A stretch of 64,000 nucleotides of DNA from Megachile rotundata (lineage: Eukaryota; Arthropoda; Insecta; Hymenoptera; Megachilidae), in NCBI RefSeq assembly GCF_050947335.1, contig NW_027473874.1:1-64000 (forward strand). The letters run 5' to 3'. Of this stretch, positions 54,090 to 64,000 are shown piece after piece. Numbering within the stretch: position 1 is the stretch's first letter; every line of letters begins with the position of its first letter. The notes beneath the pieces were generated by a model that saw nothing but the letters and a program-made list of their open reading frames with translations, was not told where the DNA came from and ran no database searches. The translations under genes and the position numbers were made by a program.

Positions 54090-54882
54090 TAATTGTCGTT
54101 CTATCGATCATATAAGCATAATATGGCTAATAATATGAGTTAGATTGATAATAATAAGAGTAGTGAGCATAGAAATTGTCGATCTCTCGATCATATAAGC
54201 ATAAAATGGCTCATAATATGAGTTAGATTGATAATAGTAAGAGTAATGAGTATAGTAATTGTCGTTCTATCGATCATATAAGCATAATATGGCTAATAAT
54301 ATGAGTTAGATTGATAATGGTTAGTGTATTAAGTATAGTAATTGCCGTTCTGTCGATCATATAAGCATAATATGGCTAATAATATGAGTTAGATTGATAA
54401 CAATAAGAGTAATGAGTATAGTAATTGTCGTCCTATCGATCATATAAGCAGAATATGGCTAATAATATGAGTTAGATTGATAATAGTTAGTGTATTAAGT
54501 ATAGTAATTGTCGTTCTATCGATCATATAAGCATAATATGGTTAATAATATGAGTTAGATTGATAATAATAAGAGTAAAAAGTATAGTAATTGTCGTTCT
54601 ATCGATCATATAAGCATAATATGGCTAATAATATGAGTTAGATTGATAATAGTTAGTGTATTAAGTATAGTAATTGTCGTTCTATCGATCATATAGGCAT
54701 AATATGGTTAATAATATGAGTTAGATTGATAACAATGAGTGTAATAAGTATAGTAATTGTCGTTCTATCAATCATATAAGCATAATATGGCTAATAATAT
54801 GAGTTAGGTTGATAATAATAAGAGTAAATAGTATAGTAATTGTCGTTCTATCGATCATATAAGCATAGTATGGCTAATAATA

Positions 54883-57550
54883 TGAGTTAGATTGATAATA
54901 ATAAGAGTAATAAGTATAGTAATTGTCGTTCTATCGATCACATAAGCATAATATGGCTAATAATATTAGTTAGATTGATAATAATAAGAGTTGTGAGTAT
55001 AGTAATTGTCGTTCTATCGATCATATAAGCATAAGATGGCTAATAATATGAGTTAGATTGATAATAGTAAGAGTAATGAGTATAGTAATTGTCGTTCTAT
55101 CGATCACATAAGCATAATATGGCTAATAATATGAGTTAGATTGATAACAATAAGAGTAATGAGTATAGTAATTGTCGTCCTATCGATCATATAAGCAGAA
55201 TATGGCTAATAATATGAGTTAGATTGATAATAATATGAGCAATAAGTATAGTAATTGTCGTTCTATCGATCATATAAGCATAATATGGCTAATAATATGA
55301 GTTAGATTGATAATAATAAGAGTAATAAGTATAGTAATTATCGTTCTACCGATCATACAAGCATAATATGGCTAATAATATGAGTTAGATTGATAATAGT
55401 GAGTGCAATAAGTATAGTAATTGTCGTTCTGTCGATCATATAAGCATAGTATGGCTAACAATGTGAGTTAGATTGATAATAATAAGACTAATAAGTATAG
55501 TAATTGTAGTTCTATCGATCATATAAGCATAAGATGGCAAGTAATATGAGTTAGATTGATAATAATAAGAGTAATAAGTATAGTAATTGTCGTTTTATCG
55601 ATCATATAAGCATAATATGGCTAACAATGTGAGGTAGATTGATAATAATAAGAGTAATAAGTATAGTAATTGTCGTTCTATCGACCATATCTGCATAATA
55701 TGGTTAATAATATGAGTTAGATTGATAATAGTGAGTGTAATAAGTATAGTAATTGTAGTTCCATTGCTCATATAAGCATAATATAATTAATAATATGAGT
55801 TAGATGAATAATAATAAGAGTAATAAGTATAGTAATTATCGTTCTCCCGATCATACAAGCATAATATGGCTAATCATATGAGTTAGATTGATAATAATAA
55901 GAGCAGTAAGTATAGTAATTGCCGTTCTATCGATCACATAAGCATAATATGGCTAATAATATCAGTTAGATTGATAATAATAAGAGTAATGAGTATAGTA
56001 ATTGTCGTTCTACCGATCATATAAGCATAGTATGGCTAATAATATGAGTTCGATTGATAATAATAAGAGTAATAAATATAGTGATTGTAGTTCTATCGAT
56101 CATATAAGCATAATATGGCTAATAATATGAGTTAGATTGATAATAATAAGAGTAATGAGTATAGTAATTTTCGTTCTATCGATCATATAAGCATAAGATG
56201 GCAAATAATATGAGTTAGATTGATAATAGTGAGTGCAATAAGTATAGTAATTGTCGTTCTGTCGATCATATAAGCATAGTATGGCTAATAATATGAGTTC
56301 GATTGATAATAATAAGAGTAATAAGTATAGTAATGGTAGTTCTATCGATCATATAAGCATAATATGGCTAACAATGTGAGTTAGATTGATAATAATAAGA
56401 CTAATAAGTATAGTAATTGTAGTTCTATCGATCATATAAGCATAAGATGGCAAGTAATATGAGTTAGATTGATAATAATAAGAGTAATAAGTATAGTAAT
56501 TGTAGTTCTATCGACCATATCTGCATAATATGGTTAATAATATGAGTTAGATTGATAATAGTGAGTGTAGTCAGTATAGTAATTGTCGTTCTGTCGATCA
56601 TATAAGCATAGAATGGCTAATAATATGAGTTCGATTGATAATAATAAGAGTAATAAGTATAATAATTGTCGTTCTATCGATCATATAAGCATAATATGGC
56701 TAATAATATGAGTTAGATTGATAGTAATAAGACTAACAAGTATAGTAATTGTCGTTCTATCGATCACATAAGCATAATATGGATAATAATATGAGTCAGA
56801 TTGATAATAATAAGAGTAATAAGTATAGTAATTGTCGTTCTATCGACCATATCTGCATAATATGGTTAATAATATGAGTTAGATTGATAATAGTGAGTGT
56901 AATAAGTATAGTAATTGTAGTTTCTTTGCTCATATAAGCATAATATGATTAATAATATGAGTTAGATGAATAATAATAAGAGTAATAAGTATAGTAATTA
57001 TCGTTCTCCCGATCATACAAGCATAATATGGCTAATCATATGAGTTAGATTGATAATAATAAGAGCAGTAAGTATAGTAATTGTCGTTTTATCGATCATA
57101 TAAGCATAATATGGCTAACAATGTGAGTTAGATTGATAATAATAAGAGTAATAAGTATTGTAACTGTCGTTCTATCGACCATATCTGCATAATATGGTTA
57201 ATAATATGAGTTAGATTGATAATAGTGAGTGTAATAAGCATAGTAATTGTAGTTCCATTGCTCATATAAGCATAATATGATTAATAATATGAGTTAGATG
57301 AATAATAATAAGAGTAATAAGTATAGTAATTATCGTTCTCCCGATCATACAAGCATAAGATGGCAAATAATATGAGTTAGATTGATAATAATAAGAGTAA
57401 TAAGTATAGTAATTGTCGTTCTATCGATCATATAAGCATAATATGGCTAATAATATGAGTTAGATTGATAATAATAAGAGTAATGAGTATAGTAATTTTC
57501 GTTCTATCGATCATATAAGCATAATATGGCAAATAATATGAGTTAGATTG
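54883..57550 (+). repeat. Mosaic stretch after the 4.3-kb tandem
   Basis: Continues from type I into type II with junctions near 55455 (GCATAGTATGG followed by CTAACAATGTG) and near 57090 (GAGCAGTAAG followed by TTTTATCG). All parts have counterparts at 18.2-20.5 kb and 22.5 kb. No gene and no unique sequence. Confidence 0.75.
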
Positions 57551-58380
57551 ATAATAATAAGAGTAATAAGTATAGTAATTGTCGTTCTATCGATCATATA
57601 AGCATAATATGGCAAATAATATGAGTCAGATTGATAATAATAAGAGTAATAAGTATAGTAATTGTCGTTCTATCGACCATATCTGCATAATATGGTTAAT
57701 AATATGAGTTAGATTGATAATAGTGAGTGTAGTCAGTATAGTAATTGTCGTTCTGTCGATCATATAAGCATAGAATGGCTAATAATATGAGTTCGATTGA
57801 TAATAATAAGAGTAATAAGTATAGTAATTGTCGTTCTATCGATCATATAAGCATAATATGGCTAATAATATGAGTTAGATTGATAATAATAAGAGTAATA
57901 AGTATAGTAATTGTCGTTCTATCGATCATATAAGCATAATATGGCTAATAATATGAGTTAGATTGATAATAATAAGAGTAATGAGTATAGTAATTTTCGT
58001 TCTATCGATCACATAAGCATAATATGGCTAATAATATGAGTTAGATTGATAATAATAAGAGTAGTGAGCATAGTAATTGTCGTTCCATCGATCATATAAG
58101 CATAGTATGGCTAATAATATGAGTTTGATTGATAATAATAGGAGTAATAAGTATAGTAATTGTCGTTCTATCGATCACATAAGCATAGTATGGCTAATAA
58201 TATGAGTTAGATTGATAATAATAAGAGTAATAAGTATAGTAATTGTCGTTCTATCGATCACATAAGCATAATATGGCTAATAATATTAGTTAGATTGATA
58301 ATAATAAGAGTTGTGAGTATAGTAATTGTCGTCCTATCGATCATATAAGCATAAAATGGCTAATAATATGAGTTAGATTG
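57551..58380 (+). repeat. 10-monomer (830-bp) tandem duplication, unit 1
   Basis: Runs from a TAATAAG monomer before GGCAAATAATATGAG through GTTCCATCG, GTTTGATTG and GAGTTGTGAG to CATAAAATGG. The GGCAAATAAT words lie at 57611 and 58441, exactly 830 bp apart. Confidence 0.85.
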
Positions 58381-59210
58381 ATAATAATAAGAGTAATAAG
58401 TATAGTAATTGTCGTTCTATCGATCATATAAGCATAATATGGCAAATAATATGAGTCAGATTGATAATAATAAGAGTAATAAGTATAGTAATTGTCGTTC
58501 TATCGACCATATCTGCATAATATGGTTAATAATATGAGTTAGATTGATAATAGTGAGTGTAGTCAGTATAGTAATTGTCGTTCTGTCGATCATATAAGCA
58601 TAGAATGGCTAATAATATGAGTTCGATTGATAATAATAAGAGTAATAAGTATAGTAATTGTCGTTCTATCGATCATATAAGCATAATATGGCTAATAATA
58701 TGAGTTAGATTGATAATAATAAGAGTAATAAGTATAGTAATTGTCGTTCTATCGATCATATAAGCATAATATGGCTAATAATATGAGTTAGATTGATAAT
58801 AATAAGAGTAATGAGTATAGTAATTTTCGTTCTATCGATCACATAAGCATAATATGGCTAATAATATGAGTTAGATTGATAATAATAAGAGTAGTGAGCA
58901 TAGTAATTGTCGTTCCATCGATCATATAAGCATAGTATGGCTAATAATATGAGTTTGATTGATAATAATAGGAGTAATAAGTATAGTAATTGTCGTTCTA
59001 TCGATCACATAAGCATAGTATGGCTAATAATATGAGTTAGATTGATAATAATAAGAGTAATAAGTATAGTAATTGTCGTTCTATCGATCACATAAGCATA
59101 ATATGGCTAATAATATTAGTTAGATTGATAATAATAAGAGTTGTGAGTATAGTAATTGTCGTCCTATCGATCATATAAGCATAAAATGGCTAATAATATG
59201 AGTTAGATTG
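58381..59210 (+). repeat. 10-monomer (830-bp) tandem duplication, unit 2
   Basis: Immediate repeat of 57551-58380. At 59211 it leaves the tandem with GATAATAGTAAGAG, the normal continuation seen at 14150 and 27760. At the same point unit 1 instead re-enters the GATAATAATAAGAG start. Confidence 0.85.
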
Positions 59211-60048
59211 ATAATAGTAAGAGTAATGAGTATAGTAATTGTCGTTCTATCGATCATATAAGCATAATATGGCTAATAATATGAGTTAGGTTGATAATAA
59301 TAAGAGTAATAAGTATAGTAATTGTCGTTCTATCGATCATATAAGCATAGTATGGCTAATAATATGAGTTAGATTGATAATAATCAGAGTAAAAAGTATA
59401 GTAATTGTCGTTCTATTGATCACATAAGCATAATATGGCTAATAATATGAGTTAGATTGATAATAATAAGAGTTATGAGTATAGTAATTGTCGATCTATC
59501 GATCATATAAGCATAAAATGGCTAATAATATGAGTTAGATTGATAATAGTAAGAGTAATGAGTATAGTAATTGTCGTTCTATCGATCACATAAGCATAAT
59601 ATGGCTAATAATATGAGTTAGATTGATAACAATAAGAGTAATGAGTATAGTAATTGTCGTCCTATCGATCATATAAGCAGAATATGGCTAATAATATGAG
59701 TTAGATTGATAATAATAAGTGTAGTGAGCATAGTAATTGTCGTTCTATCGATCATATAAGCATAGTATGGCTAATAATATGAGTTAGATTGATAATAATA
59801 AGAGTAATAAGTATAGTAATTGTCGTTCTATCGATCACATAAGCATAATATGGCTAATAATATGAGTTAGATTGATAATAATAAGAGTAATGAGTATAGT
59901 AATTGTTGTTCTATCGATCATATAAGCATAATATGGCTAATAATATGAGTTAGATTGATAATAATAAGAGTAATAAGTATAGTAATTATCGTTCTACCGA
60001 TCATACAAGCATAATATGGCTAATAATATTAGTTAGATTGATAATAAT

Positions 60049-60728
60049 GAGAGTCATGAGTATAGTACTTGTAGTTCTCTCGATCATATCTGCATAATAT
60101 GGTTAATAATATGAGCTAGATTGATAATAATAAGAGTAATATGTATAGTAATTGTAGTTCGATCGGTCATATAAGCATAATATGGCTAATAATATGGGTT
60201 AGATTGATAATAATAAGAGTAATAAGTATAGTAATTATCGTTCCACCGATCATACAAGCATAATATGGCTAATAATATGAGTTAGATTGATAATAATAAG
60301 AGAAATAAGTATAGTAATTATCGTTCTACCGATCATATAAGCATTATATGGCTAATAATATGAGTTAGATCGATAATAGTTAGTGTAATAAGTATAGTAA
60401 TTGTCGTTCTGTCGATCATATAAGCATAATATGGCTAATAATATGAGTTAGATTGATAATAGTGAGTGTAATAAGTATAGTAATTGTAGTTCTATTGCTC
60501 ATATAAGAATAATATGATTAATAATATGAGTTAGATTGATAATATTAAGAGTAATAAGTATAGTAATTATCGTTCTACCGATCATATAAGCATATATGGC
60601 TAATAATATGAGTTAGATTGATAATAATAAGAGTAGTGAGCATAGTAATTGTCGTTCTATCGATCATATAAGCATAGTATGGCTAATAATATGAGTTAGA
60701 TTGATAATAATAAGAGTAAAAGCTATAG
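60049..60728 (+). repeat. Core cassette copy 13
   Basis: Complete cassette, A allele, marker at 60586, 80 monomers after copy 12. The exit switches to the GCCG / CTGTCG / CAATAAGAG branch, as after copies 5 and 7. Confidence 0.9.
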
Positions 60729-62646
60729 TAATTGTCGTTCTATCGATCATATAAGCATAATATGGCTAATAATATGAGTTAGATTGATAATAATAAGAGT
60801 AGTGAGCATAGAAATTGTCGATCTCTCGATCATATAAGCATAAAATGGCTCATAATATGAGTTAGATTGATAATAGTAAGAGTAATGAGTATAGTAATTG
60901 TCGTTCTATCGATCATATAAGCATAATATGGCTAATAATATGAGTTAGATTGGTAATGGTTAGTGTATTAAGTATAGTAATTGCCGTTCTGTCGATCATA
61001 TAAGCATAATATGGCTAATAATATGAGTTAGATTGATAACAATAAGAGTAATGAGTATAGTAATTGTCGTCCTATCGATCATATAAGCAGAATATGGCTA
61101 ATAATATGAGTTAGATTGATAATAGTTAGTGTATTAAGTATAGTAATTGTCGTTCTATCGATCATATAAGCATAATATGGTTAATAATATGAGTTAGATT
61201 GATAATAATAAGAGTAAAAAGTATAGTAATTGTCGTTCTATCGATCATATAAGCATAATATGGCTAATAATATGAGTTAGATTGATAATAGTTAGTGTAT
61301 TAAGTATAGTAATTGCCGTTCTGTCGATCATATAAGCATAATATGGCTAATAATATGAGTTAGATTGATAACAATAAGAGTAATGAGTATAGTAATTGTC
61401 GTTCTACCGATCATATAAGCATAGTATGGCTAATAATATGAGTTCGATTGATAATAATAAGAGTAATAAATATAGTGATTGTAGTTCTATCGATCATATA
61501 AGCATAATATGGCTAATAATATGAGTTAGATTGATAATAATAAGAGTAATGAGTATAGTAATTTTCGTTCTATCGATCATATAAGCATAAGATGGCAAAT
61601 AATATGAGTTAGATTGATAATAGTGAGTGCAATAAGTATAGTAATTGTCGTTCTGTCGATCATATAAGCATAGTATGGCTAATAATATGAGTTCGATTGA
61701 TAATAATAAGAGTAATAAGTATAGTAATGGTAGTTCTATCGATCATATAAGCATAATATGGCTAACAATGTGAGTTAGATTGATAATAATAAGACTAATA
61801 AGTATAGTAATTGTAGTTCTATCGATCATATAAGCATAAGATGGCAAGTAATATGAGTTAGATTGATAATAATAAGAGTAATAAGTATAGTAATTGTCGT
61901 TCTATCGACCATATCTGCATAATATGGTTAATAATATGAGTTAGATTGATAATAGTGAGTGTAGTCAGTATAGTAATTGTCGTTCTGTCGATCATATAAG
62001 CATAGAATGGCTAATAATATGAGTTCGATTGATAATAATAAGAGTAATAAGTATAATAATTGTCGTTCTATCGATCATATAAGCATAATATGGCTAATAA
62101 TATGAGTTAGATTGATAGTAATAAGACTAACAAGTATAGTAATTGTCGTTCTATCGATCATATAAGCATAATATGGATAATAATATGAGTCAGATTGATA
62201 ATAATAAGAGTAATAAGTATAGTAATTGTCGTTCTATCGACCATATCTGCATAATATGGTTAATAATATGAGTTAGATTGATAATAGTGAGTGTAATAAG
62301 TATAGTAATTGTAGTTTCTTTGCTCATATAAGCATAATATGATTAATAATATGAGTTAGATGAATAATAATAAGAGTAATAAGTATAGTAATTATCGTTC
62401 TCCCGATCATACAAGCATAATATGGCTAATCATATGAGTTAGATTGATAATAATAAGAGCAGTAAGTATAGTAATTGCCGTTCTATCGATCACATAAGCA
62501 TAATATGGCTAATAATATCAGTTAGATTGATAATAATAAGAGTAGTGAGCATAGTAATTGTCGTTCTATCGATCATATAAGCATAGTATGGCTAACAATA
62601 TGAGTTAGATTGATAATAATAAGAGTAATAAGTATAGTAATTGTCG

Positions 62647-63476
62647 TTTTATCGATCATATAAGCATAATATGGCTAACAATGTGAGTTAGATTGATAAT
62701 AATAAGAGTAATAAGTATAGTAATTGTCGTTCTGTCGATCATATAAGCATAGTATGGCTAATAATATGAGTTAGATTGATAATAGTGAGTGCAATAAGTA
62801 TAGTAATTGTCGTTCTGTCGATCATATAAGCATAGTATGGCTAATAATATGAGTTCGATTGATAATAATAAGAGTAATAAGTATAGTAATTGTCGTTCTA
62901 TCGATCATATAAGCATAATATGGCTAACAATGTGAGTTAGATTGATAATAATAAGACTAATAAGTATAGTAATTGTAGTTCTATCGATCATATAAGCATA
63001 AGATGGCAAGTAATATGAGTTAGATTGATAATAATAAGAGTAATAAGTATAGTAATTGTCGTTTTATCGATCATATAAGCATAATATGGCTAACAATGTG
63101 AGTTAGACTGATAATAATAAGAGTAATAAGTATAGTAATTGTCGTTCTGTCGATCATATAAGCATAGTATGGCTAATAATATGAGTTAGATTGATAATAG
63201 TGAGTGCAATAAGTATAGTAATTGTCGTTCTGTCGATCATATAAGCATAGTATGGCTAATAATATGAGTTCGATTGATAATAATAAGAGTAATAAGTATA
63301 GTAATTGTCGTTCTATCGATCATATAAGCATAATATGGCTAACAATGTGAGTTAGATTGATAATAATAAGACTAATAAGTATAGTAATTGTAGTTCTATC
63401 GATCATATAAGCATAAGATGGCAAGTAATATGAGTTAGATTGATAATAATAAGAGTAATAAGTATAGTAATTGTCG
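62647..63476 (+). repeat. 5-monomer (415-bp) tandem duplication, copy D
   Basis: Units 62647-63061 and 63062-63476. The second unit has a private TTAGACTGATAA change near 63107. That the same pair occurs at four sites shows the duplication happened once and then travelled inside larger blocks. Confidence 0.85.
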
Positions 63477-63736
63477 TTCTATCGACCATATCTGCATAAT
63501 ATGGTTAATAATATGAGTTAGATTGATAATAGTGAGTGTAGTCAGTATAGTAATTGTCGTTCTGTCGATCATATAAGCATAGAATGGCTAATAATATGAG
63601 TTCGATTGATAATAATAAGAGTAATAAGTATAGTAATTGTCGTTCTATCGATCATATAAGCATAATACGGCTAATAATATGAGTTAGATTGATAATAATA
63701 AGACTAATAAGTATAGTAATTGTCGTTCTATCGATC

Positions 63737-64000
63737 ATAAAAGCATAGTATGGCTAACAATATGAGTTAGATTGATAATAATAAGAGTAATAAGTATATT
63801 AATTATCGTTCTACCGATCATATAAGCATAATATGGCTAATAATATGAGTTAGATTGATAATAATAAGAGTAAAAAGTATAGTAATTGTCGTTCTATTGA
63901 TCATATAAGCATAATATGGCTAATAATATGAGTTAGAATGATAATAGCGAGTGTAATAAGTATAGTAATTTTAGTTCTATTGCTCATATAAGTATAATAT
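63737..64000 (+). repeat. Marker series Q, copy 4, cut by the window edge
   Basis: Same series, running off the 3' end. It has a CTATTGATCATAT change near 63896 not seen in the other copies. Confidence 0.85.

Larger units (their letters stand above)
50569..54882 (+). repeat. 52-monomer (4314-bp) tandem duplication, unit 2
   Basis: Repeats unit 1, with core copies 11 and 12. Only a few differences were noticed: CATAGTCATTG near 52595, AAGTATAATATGG near 52788, and TCTGCATAATATGG where unit 1 has TCTGCC. The unit-unit junction near 50569 joins GCATAGTATGG / TAATAAG type I sequence to CTAACAATGTG type II sequence. After 54882 the array continues with CACATAAGC and TAATATTAG instead. Confidence 0.88.
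1..64000 (+). repeat. 83-bp AT-rich tandem satellite array, about 771 monomers
   Basis: Every part of the window is a copy of one 83-bp unit in the same orientation. The majority monomer, taken from the CTATCGATC motif, has about 34 A, 29 T, 14 G and 6 C (24% G+C). Recognisable words in order are ATCGATCATATAAGC, ATAATATGGC, TAATAATATGAG, TTAGATTGATAA, TAATAAGAG, TAATAAGTATAG and TAATTGTCGTT. Copies differ mostly by single substitutions. Stops occur in all six frames and the period is not divisible by 3, so no long reading frame survives. I found no transposon, microsatellite tract, tRNA, rRNA or unique segment inside it. The most likely identity is eukaryotic heterochromatic satellite DNA. 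Whether it is centromeric is not shown by the sequence. Confidence 0.98.
61374..64000 (+). repeat. Segment repeating 19386-22011
   Basis: Offset 41988 bp (41989 after the 21089 deletion). It includes GAGTTCGATTG with AATAAATATAGTGATTG, GATAGTAATAAG, TATCAGTTAG, the 415-bp duplication and series Q. The window ends inside it, so the true length is unknown. Confidence 0.8.

Noticed and set aside
1..64000. CRISPR array or other repeat-spacer locus
   Set aside because: There are no unique spacers. The whole 83-bp unit repeats, including the stretches between any two conserved words, and there are no adjacent cas-like genes.
1..64000. Hammerhead or other self-cleaving ribozyme, as in several animal satellites
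   Set aside because: The hammerhead core words CTGATGA and GAAA are absent from the majority monomer on both strands, and no three-stem arrangement is seen.
1..64000. Yeast-type replication origin consensus
   Set aside because: The A/T-rich core with runs of three T or A (WTTTAYRTTTW) is not present; the majority monomer has no AAA or TTT. High A+T alone is not evidence of an origin.
1..64000. Telomere-type or simple microsatellite repeat
   Set aside because: TAA- and ATA-rich stretches look simple, but each is embedded in the fixed 83-bp unit and does not expand on its own. No telomere-like motif is seen.
1..64000. Species assignment from the monomer
   Set aside because: I do not recognise the monomer as a named satellite with any certainty. 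A database search of the consensus would be decisive.

Overview
The whole 64 kb is one uninterrupted satellite-DNA array. I see no protein-coding gene, RNA gene, transposon or unique sequence on either strand. The repeat is an 83-bp monomer of about 76% A+T, repeated head-to-tail about 771 times. This kind of DNA is typical of eukaryotic heterochromatin (centromeric, pericentromeric or subtelomeric). The sequence alone does not let me name the species or prove that the locus is a centromere. Coding is excluded by design: the monomer carries stop codons in every frame on both strands, and 83 is not a multiple of 3, so every frame meets them within a few hundred bases.

The array is built in layers. 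(1) The 83-bp monomer has many substitution variants but almost no length variation: between the first and last copies of one marker (positions 341 and 60586) the distance is exactly 726 x 83 minus 13. (2) A distinctive cassette of about 8 monomers, marked by an 82-bp monomer, occurs 13 times, always separated by a whole number of monomers (24 to 127). (3) Local tandem duplications of 5 monomers (415 bp, at four places), 10 monomers (830 bp, 57.55-59.21 kb), 19 monomers (1577 bp, 11.64-15.87 kb) and 52 monomers (4314 bp, 46.25-54.88 kb) lie on top. (4) The largest unit is about 13.6 kb (164 monomers), from 12.95 to 26.6 kb. It is repeated from 26.56 to 42.6 kb with a 29-monomer insertion near 33.6-36.4 kb. 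All junctions I could place keep the 83-bp register, as expected for in-register unequal crossing-over or gene conversion.

Region by region (approximate): 0-9.4 kb is type I sequence (core cassettes, CACATAAGC variants, GTAATGAG variants). From 9.4 to 12.2 kb is type II sequence (GACCATATCTGC, CTAACAATGTG and GATGGCAAG variants). From 11.6 to 15.9 kb is the 19-monomer tandem. From 13 to 42.6 kb are two copies of the 13.6-kb unit, each alternating type I and type II. From 42.6 to 46.2 kb is a mosaic, and from 46.2 to 54.9 kb the 4.3-kb tandem duplication. From 54.9 to 64 kb is more mosaic that repeats the 19.4-22.0 kb segment at its end.

There are no genes to work together. What is biologically interesting is the strict length conservation, the mosaic higher-order structure, a short inverted repeat in the monomer, two clustered CpG sites and a 52-nt cytosine-free tract. 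Block boundaries were placed by eye from diagnostic variants and are good to about one monomer.
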